Assembly (NCBI RefSeq): GCF_905209685.1
Contig: NZ_CAJLUB010000093.1
Location: 1 to 7,614 of the forward strand
Length of the DNA stretch: 7,614 bases
Direction: 5' to 3'
From: an uncultured Veillonella sp.
GTDB taxonomy: Bacteria > Bacillota > Negativicutes > Veillonellales > Veillonellaceae
In this document: positions 1 through 6,834 of the stretch, piece after piece
Layout of the letters: the number at the start of each line of letters is the position of its first letter
How positions within the stretch are numbered: position 1 is the stretch's first letter
Notes under the pieces: model-generated
The model's database searches: none
Told to the model about the DNA's origin: nothing
Seen by the model: the letters and a program-made list of their open reading frames with translations, nothing else
Made by a program: the position numbers and the translations under genes

Positions 1-62
1 GTCACCCAAAATTAGGCACAGTACCGAAGTCCACCGACGTGCATATTTTTCATACCCAGTAA
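1..62 (+). other. Unassigned GC-rich left edge, possible 3' end of a convergent gene or of a mobile element
   Basis: This segment is about 47% GC by my count (28 of 60 bases), against about 22% for the following 180 bases. On the plus strand one frame is open from base 3 and reads HPKLGTVPKSTDVHIFHTQ, then a TAA at 60-62. That stop falls almost exactly where the composition drops. The frame could be the tail of a gene converging on the rpe operon and sharing the hairpin at 93-129. However, another plus frame is also open from the edge, and the minus strand can be read too, so the coding frame is not settled. I do not recognise the peptide. An insertion-sequence end or another dispersed repeat is an equally good reading. 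Confidence 0.25.
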
Positions 63-92
63 TTTTACCAAAAAATTATTCTAAAAGCAAGC

Positions 93-129
93 AAGGAGTG
101 AGGATTTATTTAAGAAAACCTCACTCCTT
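93..129 (-). terminator. Hairpin terminator downstream of rpe, possibly bidirectional
   Basis: AAGGAGTGAGG at 93-103 is a perfect 11-bp inverted repeat of CCTCACTCCTT at 119-129, with a 15-nt AT-rich loop. It lies about 113 nt after the rpe stop and is the only strong hairpin in the intergenic region. On the minus strand the stem is followed by GCTTGCTTTT and, further on, a run of six T, so the U-tract is interrupted. On the plus strand it is followed by a T-rich stretch with TTTTT at 149-153. It most likely ends the seven-gene transcript. It could also serve a convergent gene whose 3' end would lie at the left edge. Confidence 0.75.
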
Positions 130-242
130 CTATTTGATTATAAAATTATTTTTCTAGTAGCTATTATTTCAAAACATAATACTGTTTAGATACTACTCAT
201 ATTATTAAGATAGTAAACTCAAAATAACAATTATTATAATAA

Positions 243-893
243 CTAGTTATTTCTAATGGCCTCAATCATATTTGCTCGATCATCAGCGCCAAACACAGCG
301 GAACCAGCAACTAAAATTGTAGCACCTGCTCGTTTAATAGGTACACAAGTAATATCATTAATACCACCATCTACTTCAATAACTGCAGTTGTGTTGTCCA
401 CTTCTTCCAATAGCATTTTAGCTTGTTTAACTTTTTTAATAGCGTTTGGAATAAAGGATTGACCACCAAAGCCAGGATTTACGGACATAATTAAAATCAT
501 ATCAAGATCAGCTGCTACATCCTCCAATAAAGATACTGGTGTACCTGGATTAAGTGATACCCCTGCTTTCATACCACATTGTTTGATATGTTGAATCAAT
601 CGATGCATATGAGGCACTGTTTCTTGATGGAATGTAAAATACTCTACACCAATCTTTGCAAACTCTTCTACGTAATCACCAGGATTAGTAACCATTAAAT
701 GAACATCAAATGGTAGTTGTGTATAAGGACGGATTGCTTTTACTATAGGTGCACCAAAAGTTAAGTTTGGTACAAAATGACCATCCATAATATCAATATG
801 CAATAAGTCCGCTCCTGCTAATTCAATGGATTTTATTTCTTCACTTAATGTTGCAAAATTTGCAGAGAGCATAGATGGTGCAATTTTAATCAT
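243..893 (-). CDS. rpe: Ribulose-phosphate 3-epimerase
   Basis: Rpe interconverts D-ribulose 5-phosphate and D-xylulose 5-phosphate in the cytosolic pentose phosphate pathway. The 216-residue product has the usual length of this TIM-barrel family and looks complete. The expected metal and catalytic residues are present: H32 and D34 in HIDIMDG, H65 in FDVHLMV and D175 in EVDGGI. The other hallmarks are the N-terminal IAPSMLSANF, the SVNPGFGGQ loop (137-145) and the phosphate-binding VAGSAVFG (195-202). GAGG seven bases before the ATG, inside the last codons of rsgA, supports this start. Only one base separates the rsgA stop from this ATG, so translation is probably coupled. It is the last gene of the operon and is followed by AT-rich DNA and the hairpin at 93-129. 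The stop is TAG. In B. subtilis a thiamine pyrophosphokinase gene follows rpe; none is present here. Confidence 0.97.
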   Translation of the reverse strand: MIKIAPSMLSANFATLSEEIKSIELAGADLLHIDIMDGHFVPNLTFGAPIVKAIRPYTQLPFDVHLMVTNPGDYVEEFAKIGVEYFTFHQETVPHMHRLIQHIKQCGMKAGVSLNPGTPVSLLEDVAADLDMILIMSVNPGFGGQSFIPNAIKKVKQAKMLLEEVDNTTAVIEVDGGINDITCVPIKRAGATILVAGSAVFGADDRANMIEAIRNN

Positions 894-894
894 T

Positions 895-1758
895 TTAAAA
901 CCTCTTTCGTTGACTTTCTATGTCATTACGTATAGACATATATGCATCATATCGTCCTTGATGAATATGGCCAGCCTCTAAAGCATCTTTTATGCCACAA
1001 ATAGGTTCATGTTCATGATAACAAGGATTAAATTTACATGTATCAACATAATCACTAAATTCAGGGAATAACGTAGGTAACCGTTCTAAGGAAACATCAT
1101 TGAACTCAATGGCGCTAAAGCCTGGTGTATCCATGATAAAGGAATTTGAATTCAAACTATACAAGGAAGCATGACGAGTAGTATGTTTACCACGCTTAAT
1201 TTTGTCACTAACCTCTCCCGTTTGGAATGCAAACTTAGGGTCCACTGCATTTAATAAACTACTTTTACCAACACCAGAAGGACCTGCAAAAGCAGTTACC
1301 TTATGTTCTAAGACATGACGTAAGTCATCAATACCAGTCATATTATATGTTGATGTCATCAAGACTTCATAGCCGATAGATTGATAAAGTTTTACCATCT
1401 CTTCCGTATCTGAATCCATCAAATCACATTTGTTGATACATAATACAATAGGAATATCTGCATGCTCAATCATAACCAGCATTTTATTGAGCAATAACTC
1501 ATTAATATCTGGCTCATGGGCAGCTACAACCAATACAACTTGATCTATATTAGCTACCGCAGGTCTTACCATAGCATTATGACGATCATGGATGGACTCA
1601 ACGAATCCATCCTCTGAAATCGTAACACGGTCACCAACAAGTAAACTGTAGCGACCTTTCTTCAATCTGCCTCGAACTTTACATTCATGAACAGTACCGC
1701 TATCGTCTTGTACATAAAAGTAACCATTCATATTTTTGACAACAATGCCTGTAATCAT
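895..1758 (-). CDS. rsgA: Ribosome small subunit-dependent GTPase A (30S maturation factor)
   Basis: RsgA (YjeQ; CpgA in B. subtilis) is a circularly permuted GTPase that binds the 30S subunit late in its maturation and is released on GTP hydrolysis. The 287-residue protein shows the full domain order. An N-terminal OB fold (about 1-65) is followed by the permuted G domain, with G4 NKCD (109-112) ahead of the P-loop GPSGVGKS (159-166). Then come the switch I region KHTTRH (191-196), G3 DTPG (210-213) and a C-terminal zinc knuckle with C241, C246, H248 and C254. No key residue is missing. The Shine-Dalgarno AAGGGG overlaps the TAA of prkC and lies just before the ATG, so initiation is tied to the end of kinase translation. 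The B. subtilis homologue is reported to be phosphorylated by PrkC, whose gene is immediately upstream here. Whether that holds in this organism is inference. Confidence 0.97.
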   Translation of the reverse strand: MITGIVVKNMNGYFYVQDDSGTVHECKVRGRLKKGRYSLLVGDRVTISEDGFVESIHDRHNAMVRPAVANIDQVVLVVAAHEPDINELLLNKMLVMIEHADIPIVLCINKCDLMDSDTEEMVKLYQSIGYEVLMTSTYNMTGIDDLRHVLEHKVTAFAGPSGVGKSSLLNAVDPKFAFQTGEVSDKIKRGKHTTRHASLYSLNSNSFIMDTPGFSAIEFNDVSLERLPTLFPEFSDYVDTCKFNPCYHEHEPICGIKDALEAGHIHQGRYDAYMSIRNDIESQRKRF

Positions 1759-1762
1759 AATT

Positions 1763-1769
1763 CCCCTTA
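1763..1769 (-). promoter_or_regulatory. rsgA ribosome binding site overlapping the prkC stop
   Basis: Read on the minus strand, 1769 to 1763 is TAAGGGG. It contains the prkC TAA and a strong Shine-Dalgarno core four bases before the rsgA ATG at 1758. A ribosome ending on prkC would sit directly on this site, which favours translational coupling of the kinase and RsgA. Confidence 0.7.
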
Positions 1770-3701
1770 TAATGCTGTTTCTTGTACTAATGCACCATTG
1801 AGATAAACCTCAATACGTACATTGCCTACACCAGACACTTTTTTAACGATACGATCACCAGGTTTATTTGTATCATCATAAATAACAGCAGAACCTTCAT
1901 CATCTTTTACGACAATTTTAAGTTCTTGATTTTTAGACCCTGCTGGGACCGTGATATCTACGGTACCAGTCGTCTTATTACTGCTGCTATCCGACTTTTT
2001 ATCAGATTTCTTTTTATCATCTTTATATTCAGTCGTTAAGTTTACTGTAGCGCCTTCATCAATTTCATCACCAGCTTTAATGCTTTGCTCTGTTACGATA
2101 GATTTTTCTTCTACTGAACCAGCTACTTGATTAACGCCGAGATGAGCATTGCTCAATGTATCTCGCGCATCTTTTAAGGTCATACCAATAACGTTTGGCA
2201 TTTGAATCTTTTTAGCTTTTGCTTTATTTACAACGAGATCAATTGTAGTGCCTTTAGAAACTTTAGAATCACCAGATGGACTTTGAGCAATAATAACGCC
2301 ATCAGGTTTATTATCAACAGATTGTTGAGTTACTTTACCCACAACTAAACCTACATCTTTGAGGCGTTGTCGTGCTTGTTCTACAGTTAAACCGGATAAG
2401 TCTGGCACAGTAATATCACCAACACCTTTAGAAACGACAAGGTGTATTGTGCGTTGTTCTTTAACCTTTTCCCCAGCCCCTGGAGTTTGAGAAATAACTT
2501 GACCTGCTGGTACATCAGGGTTTGTAACTTCACTCGTAGATACGCGCAAATGTTTATCTTCTAAAATATTTTTAGCTACAGATACTTGTTTACCTACAAC
2601 ATTAGGTACATCTACTGTTGTATTGCTCCAGAAGTTACCATAACTCAAGAAGGCACCTAAGAATGCTACTAAGAAAATAACAGCAGCACCTAGAACAATA
2701 TATTTTTGTGGAATCGATGCTATTTTACTTAACATACTCTTCTTTTTACCCTCATCTTTTTGCTCTTCTTGAATGGTACTGAAATCCTCCATAGCTTCAG
2801 GATCAACAGCTGGAATCATTTGTGTAGCAAAGTCATATGGTTCATGACGTTGTGTTTTCCCCATTGTAAATCCTTGGGACAATCGTAAATCACTAATCAT
2901 ATCAGAAATAGAATCAAAACGATCCGCAGGATTTTTAGATAGAGCCTTCATTACTACTGCTTCTAAAAGCGGTGGAATAGACGGATTATATCGGGTTGGA
3001 GGAGCTACTTTTTCACGCACATGTTTTAATGCTACTGCGATTGGTGTTTCCCCTTCAAAAGGAACCCTTCCAGTAAGCATTTCATATAAAACTACCCCTA
3101 AAGAGTAAATATCAGTATTTCCATCTACAGGTTTACCACTAGCTTGTTCTGGTGATAAATAATGGGCTGACCCTAAAATAGAGTTCGTATACATCACGGT
3201 ATTGGTAGCATTCATAGCTCGAGCGATGCCAAAGTCAGTAACTTTTACACGACCAGTACGAGTGATAATAACATTATGTGGTTTAATATCACAATGTACT
3301 ATTCCCATTGTATGCGCGTGCTCTAAACCCTCAGCAATAGCAATTGTGAATTTAACAGCCTCATCTATGGATAGTCTGCCATGACGAGTAATGTATTCTT
3401 TTAATGTTTCACCATCTACATATTCCATAATGATATAGTGTAAGTCTTGATCAAACCCTACATCATACATGTTTACAATATTAGGATGATTTAGTTTGCC
3501 TGCAGCTTGTGCTTCTCGTTTAAAACGCGTAACAAACTCATCATCATTGGCAAAGTTAGCATGCAATACTTTAATTGCTACTTGTCTACCTAGTAAGGTA
3601 TCTTCTCCAAGGTATACGTCAGCCATTCCACCAACGCCAATTTTATCAACTATTCGGTAGCGGTTATCTAGAAGTATACCTTTTATATTCATAGTACTCA
3701 T
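1767..3701 (-). CDS. prkC: PASTA-domain Ser/Thr protein kinase (PrkC/StkP type)
   Basis: This membrane-anchored eukaryotic-type kinase senses cell-wall material and phosphorylates cytoplasmic proteins involved in growth, division and germination. The 644-residue protein is complete. The kinase domain (about 14-275) has the glycine loop GVGGMADV (22-29), K44, helix-C E63, catalytic loop HCDIKPHN (136-143) with D138 and N143, DFG (156-158), a Thr/Ser-rich activation loop (167-178) and SPE (183-185). A charged juxtamembrane stretch leads to one transmembrane helix (about 334-353). Three extracytoplasmic PASTA repeats follow (about 362-425, 429-493, 498-557), then a Lys/Ser/Asp-rich linker (559-578) and a C-terminal beta-rich domain (580-643), comparable to the final domain of B. 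subtilis and S. aureus homologues. The usual HRD is HCD here, making this a non-RD kinase. GGAG five bases before the ATG at 3701 supports that start over the in-frame ATG at 3692. The partner phosphatase lies 18 nt upstream. Confidence 0.97.
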   Translation of the reverse strand: MSTMNIKGILLDNRYRIVDKIGVGGMADVYLGEDTLLGRQVAIKVLHANFANDDEFVTRFKREAQAAGKLNHPNIVNMYDVGFDQDLHYIIMEYVDGETLKEYITRHGRLSIDEAVKFTIAIAEGLEHAHTMGIVHCDIKPHNVIITRTGRVKVTDFGIARAMNATNTVMYTNSILGSAHYLSPEQASGKPVDGNTDIYSLGVVLYEMLTGRVPFEGETPIAVALKHVREKVAPPTRYNPSIPPLLEAVVMKALSKNPADRFDSISDMISDLRLSQGFTMGKTQRHEPYDFATQMIPAVDPEAMEDFSTIQEEQKDEGKKKSMLSKIASIPQKYIVLGAAVIFLVAFLGAFLSYGNFWSNTTVDVPNVVGKQVSVAKNILEDKHLRVSTSEVTNPDVPAGQVISQTPGAGEKVKEQRTIHLVVSKGVGDITVPDLSGLTVEQARQRLKDVGLVVGKVTQQSVDNKPDGVIIAQSPSGDSKVSKGTTIDLVVNKAKAKKIQMPNVIGMTLKDARDTLSNAHLGVNQVAGSVEEKSIVTEQSIKAGDEIDEGATVNLTTEYKDDKKKSDKKSDSSSNKTTGTVDITVPAGSKNQELKIVVKDDEGSAVIYDDTNKPGDRIVKKVSGVGNVRIEVYLNGALVQETAL

Positions 3702-3719
3702 TATTTCTCCATTTCTAGA

Positions 3720-4421
3720 TTAGATTGTTCCCACCACAATGGTCACATTATCTCCTGCGCCGACATCATATACGGTTTCCATTAATGATTCTATAACTTT
3801 CATATCATCATCAGTAGATTGTAAAGCACTAGCTATTACATCATCTGATACATAACCGCATAGTCCATCAGTGCAAAGTAAAATACGATCACCTGGAAGA
3901 ATGGATTCTACACCACTATCTACCTCTAAAGTATCATCAACACCGACTGCACGGGTTAATAAGTTTCTTTGAGGATGATTTAGCATTTCATCCTTTGTAA
4001 TCTCTCCAGCAGCTAATAATTCTTGTACCATAGAATGATCTGTAGTAATTTGTCGTAAAAGACCATCTCTATATACATACAAACGACTATCGCCAACACT
4101 TGCCCAGTATAATTGGTTACCATTAATAGCTGTAACAACAGCAGTAGTACCCATACCAGCAAGACGTTCTTCATGAGCTACGCGATTGGCTATACGTTCA
4201 TTTGCATGAATAATAGCATCACATAAGTCTTGTTGACCAACCGTTTGAAGGGAGGCCAAATATTCTTTTATTTCATCAACAGCATAGGTACTAGCAATTT
4301 CACCACCACTATAGCCACCCATGCCATCAGTGACAGCACAAATAGGACCGTCTATAAAAAATCGATCTTCATTGCGCTGACGCACAAGTCCAATTTTACT
4401 TAAACCAACAAAATTATTCAT
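3720..4421 (-). CDS. stp: PP2C-family Ser/Thr protein phosphatase (Stp/PrpC type)
   Basis: This soluble, metal-dependent phosphatase removes phosphate from Ser/Thr residues and opposes the PASTA kinase encoded directly downstream. The 233-residue protein is at the short end of the bacterial single-domain PPM family but complete. Visible motifs are RNED (16-19), VTDGMGGYSGG (30-40), GMGTT (89-93), GDSR (110-113), the TTDHS segment with H129, NLLTRAVG (153-160), LCTDGL (182-187) and GAGDN (221-225). The metal-binding aspartates correspond to D19, D32, D185 and D224. No signal peptide or membrane helix is seen. Its ATG overlaps the end of rlmN by 8 nt (ATGAATAA), and AAAGGAG lies about six bases upstream, so it is probably translated by coupling to rlmN. 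Orthologues are variously named stp, prpC or pppL. Confidence 0.96.
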   Translation of the reverse strand: MNNFVGLSKIGLVRQRNEDRFFIDGPICAVTDGMGGYSGGEIASTYAVDEIKEYLASLQTVGQQDLCDAIIHANERIANRVAHEERLAGMGTTAVVTAINGNQLYWASVGDSRLYVYRDGLLRQITTDHSMVQELLAAGEITKDEMLNHPQRNLLTRAVGVDDTLEVDSGVESILPGDRILLCTDGLCGYVSDDVIASALQSTDDDMKVIESLMETVYDVGAGDNVTIVVGTI

Positions 4422-5460
4422 GATTCTCCTTTTTCCGACCGTGAGCTGCTTTTAGCTGTCCACATGCGGCTTGGATCGCATCGCCCATCTCTTTACGTAC
4501 CGTTACAGATACACCATAGGAAGCAACGATGTCTTTAAATGTATTCATATTCGTAATAGATGGTTTATATAATTCAATATGTTCATTGCCATTAACAGGA
4601 ATTAAATTTACATGGCAATTAGGGAAATTCTTACAGATTTCTCCCAAAGCATGAGCCTCCTCCATAGATGCGTTTACAGAATCTATAAGGATATACTCAA
4701 AGGTAATACGACGTTGAGTCGTATCATAATAATATTTTACCGCATCTAAGACTTCCGTCAATTCATAACGAGCCCCAACAGGCATAATACTACGACGCAC
4801 TTCATTATTTGTAGCATGTAATGAGAGTGCTAATGTTATAGGCAATCCTTCATCAGCTAGCTTATAGATGTTAGGAACCCATCCACAGGTAGAAATCGTC
4901 ATCTTACGATAACTAATATTACAAATTACAGGATCGTGTAACAGTTGTAAAGCTTGTAACACATTATCATAGTTTTGTAACGGCTCACCTGCGCCCATAA
5001 CGACAACAGAATGAATTTGCTCTTTAGTAAGAGCCCCGAAGATAACAACTTGACCTATGATTTCAGCCACTGTCAAATCACGGTATAAACCGCCTTGTGT
5101 TGAAGCACAGAATACACATCCCATAGCACAGCCCACTTGAGAAGAAACACATACAGAATATCCATAATGTTGTTCCATCAAAACGGCTTCTACTCGGCTT
5201 TGATCTGTCATTTCAACGAGTATTTTACGAGTCTTCCCATCTGGAGAAACAGACTCTGTAATTAATGTAGGTAAAGAAATAATACAGTTATCACTTAACC
5301 ATTGACGCAATTCTTTTGGAAATTGTGTCATGTCTTGAAAATCAAACACATATCTATGATAGATATAGTCGATTAACTGTTTCGCTCGAAACTTTTGTAT
5401 ATTATGGGTCTTAAAGATAGATTGTAATTCTTCTAAAGACTTACCCAATAATTCTATCAT
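4414..5460 (-). CDS. rlmN: Dual-specificity RNA C2-adenosine methyltransferase (radical SAM)
   Basis: RlmN methylates C2 of A2503 in 23S rRNA and, in E. coli, of A37 in certain tRNAs, by a radical SAM mechanism with a methyl-cysteine intermediate. The 348-residue protein is full length. It has an N-terminal accessory domain (about 1-90) and a radical SAM core with the cluster ligands C111, C115 and C118 (CX3CX2C). The SAM-binding GAGEP is at 156-160. By spacing, E91, C104 and C333 (in AACGQL) match the E. coli catalytic base E105 and the two mechanistic cysteines C118 and C355. A Cfr resistance methylase shares the core, but the N-terminal domain, the C-terminal AACGQL ending and the conserved operon position all favour RlmN. 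GGAG lies four bases before the ATG. The gene starts 18 nt after rsmB and overlaps stp by 8 nt. Confidence 0.97.
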   Translation of the reverse strand: MIELLGKSLEELQSIFKTHNIQKFRAKQLIDYIYHRYVFDFQDMTQFPKELRQWLSDNCIISLPTLITESVSPDGKTRKILVEMTDQSRVEAVLMEQHYGYSVCVSSQVGCAMGCVFCASTQGGLYRDLTVAEIIGQVVIFGALTKEQIHSVVVMGAGEPLQNYDNVLQALQLLHDPVICNISYRKMTISTCGWVPNIYKLADEGLPITLALSLHATNNEVRRSIMPVGARYELTEVLDAVKYYYDTTQRRITFEYILIDSVNASMEEAHALGEICKNFPNCHVNLIPVNGNEHIELYKPSITNMNTFKDIVASYGVSVTVRKEMGDAIQAACGQLKAAHGRKKENHE

Positions 5461-5478
5461 GGTACTCCATTTCTATTA

Positions 5479-6834
5479 TTATGATATGCGCTTCATACGA
5501 GCCATGAAGAATCCATCCATATGATCTCGCGGTGGATATGTTGTAATCATACCATCGGTAGATGGTGGTAATCCTTCATAGGATACAGGGTCAATAACAA
5601 AGTTCTTATGAGTTGCTAAGAATTTTTCCAATACATCCTCATTTTCACCGCTATTGATCGTACATGTAGAATATACTAAATATCCGTTAACTTTGACCAT
5701 TTCAGCGGCTTTTTCTAATATTTCAAGCTGTAATGGAGGCAATTCAGTAAGTAAGGATTCTGTTTTTCTCCAACGCATATCTAATTTTTTTTGTAAAATG
5801 CCAAGTCCAGAACATGGTGCATCAACTAAGACACGATCGAATTGTTCCTTCCAATTATCAGGTAAATAACGACCATCTTGGAGCTTAGTAGAAACAATAG
5901 ATACGCCCAATCGCTGAGCATTGTGATTCATAAGGTCTAATTTATGATCGTATATATCACAACTCATAATAGCGCCTGTATTATTCATGAGGCTTGCCAT
6001 ATGCATAGACTTACCACCTGGCGCAGCACAACAATCTAATATGCGCTCTCCTGGCTGCGGATTTACTACATGGGCCACTAACATAGATGCTTTATCCATA
6101 AAGGTAATGTGCCCATCGATAACAGGTTTTGCTTTTTCTAAATGGCCTTGATGCGCATTAATATAAACTACTTCTGGAATATATGTATCCTGCTCAACGG
6201 TCCAACCTAAATCTTGTAATTCTTTTAGGCAATCCTCAATAGATATTTTTATCGTATTGATACGTGCCGTCAATCTAGGTTGTTCATTAAACCAAGCGCA
6301 AAGATCTATAGTCTTATCCTTACCCATTTCATTCATCCATAAATTAACCAGCCATAATGGTTGATTATAAATGAAAGAAATTTCTTCAGCCTCAGATTTA
6401 GCAAGTTCACCAATAGAAATACTATCACTTTCACGCAAAACGGAACGTAACACTGCATTTACAAAACCAGATAAACCTCTAGTTAACTTTTTAGCCAATT
6501 TAACAGATTCATTGACAGCTGCACTTTCAGGTACCTTATCCATATAGATAATTTGGTAAATACCTAGTCTAAGAATTTCTACAACCATTGAAGATAATTT
6601 CTTGAGAGGTCGTTTTGCAAAGTGAATAATAATGGCATCAAGATAATTTTTTCTACGAATAACACCATATACCAACTCAGTAAAAAATCGTCTGTCTAAA
6701 TCGGATAGATGATATTTCTGTAAATACTCCTGTAACTTAATATTCGCATAAGCACCATTACGATTAATATCACTCAAAGCTTTCACTGCGAGCAATCGAA
6801 TATTTTGTTGTTCATAACTTTTTACTTCAGTCAT
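5479..6834 (-). CDS. rsmB: 16S rRNA (cytosine-5) methyltransferase B
   Basis: RsmB (Sun/Fmu) forms m5C967 (E. coli numbering) in 16S rRNA using SAM. I place the start at the ATG at 6834, giving 451 residues, because AGGA lies six bases upstream. The reading frame also extends to a TTG at 6849, but that adds only five residues (MVGKT) and would turn the ribosome site into coding sequence. An N-terminal NusB-like RNA-binding domain (about 10-135) is followed by a linker and a Rossmann-fold methyltransferase. The SAM loop DCCAAPGGK is at 267-275, with acidic D293 in motif II. Motif IV is DAPCSG (338-343) with C341, and motif VI is STCT (389-392) with the nucleophile C391. Both catalytic cysteines are present and no disruption is seen. 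The start overlaps the DUF116 stop by 8 nt (ATGACTGA). Confidence 0.96.
   Translation of the reverse strand: MTEVKSYEQQNIRLLAVKALSDINRNGAYANIKLQEYLQKYHLSDLDRRFFTELVYGVIRRKNYLDAIIIHFAKRPLKKLSSMVVEILRLGIYQIIYMDKVPESAAVNESVKLAKKLTRGLSGFVNAVLRSVLRESDSISIGELAKSEAEEISFIYNQPLWLVNLWMNEMGKDKTIDLCAWFNEQPRLTARINTIKISIEDCLKELQDLGWTVEQDTYIPEVVYINAHQGHLEKAKPVIDGHITFMDKASMLVAHVVNPQPGERILDCCAAPGGKSMHMASLMNNTGAIMSCDIYDHKLDLMNHNAQRLGVSIVSTKLQDGRYLPDNWKEQFDRVLVDAPCSGLGILQKKLDMRWRKTESLLTELPPLQLEILEKAAEMVKVNGYLVYSTCTINSGENEDVLEKFLATHKNFVIDPVSYEGLPPSTDGMITTYPPRDHMDGFFMARMKRIS

Noticed and set aside
162..181. Small hairpin TATTAT / ATAATA with an 8-nt loop downstream of rpe
   Set aside because: A six-pair stem made only of A-T pairs is too weak to be a terminator; the hairpin at 93-129 is far stronger.
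1..242. tRNA, rRNA fragment, riboswitch or CRISPR repeat in the left non-coding region
   Set aside because: I see no cloverleaf, conserved rRNA segment or direct repeat units; the GC-rich first 60 bases form only short, unconvincing pairings.
238..251. Perfect 14-bp palindrome AATAACTAGTTATT centred on the rpe stop codon
   Set aside because: It is almost all A/T, has no loop, and lies in very AT-rich sequence where such palindromes arise by chance. No known operator matches it.
256..462. Plus-strand open frame antisense to rpe, and similar plus-strand frames at 3202-3384, 5654-5869, 6834-7070 and 7347-7601
   Set aside because: Each lies wholly opposite a well-supported minus-strand gene, lacks a convincing ribosome site and encodes no recognisable motif; they are antisense shadows.
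4414..5460. Cfr-type antibiotic-resistance methyltransferase
   Set aside because: The N-terminal accessory domain, the AACGQL C-terminus and the conserved housekeeping operon position indicate RlmN.
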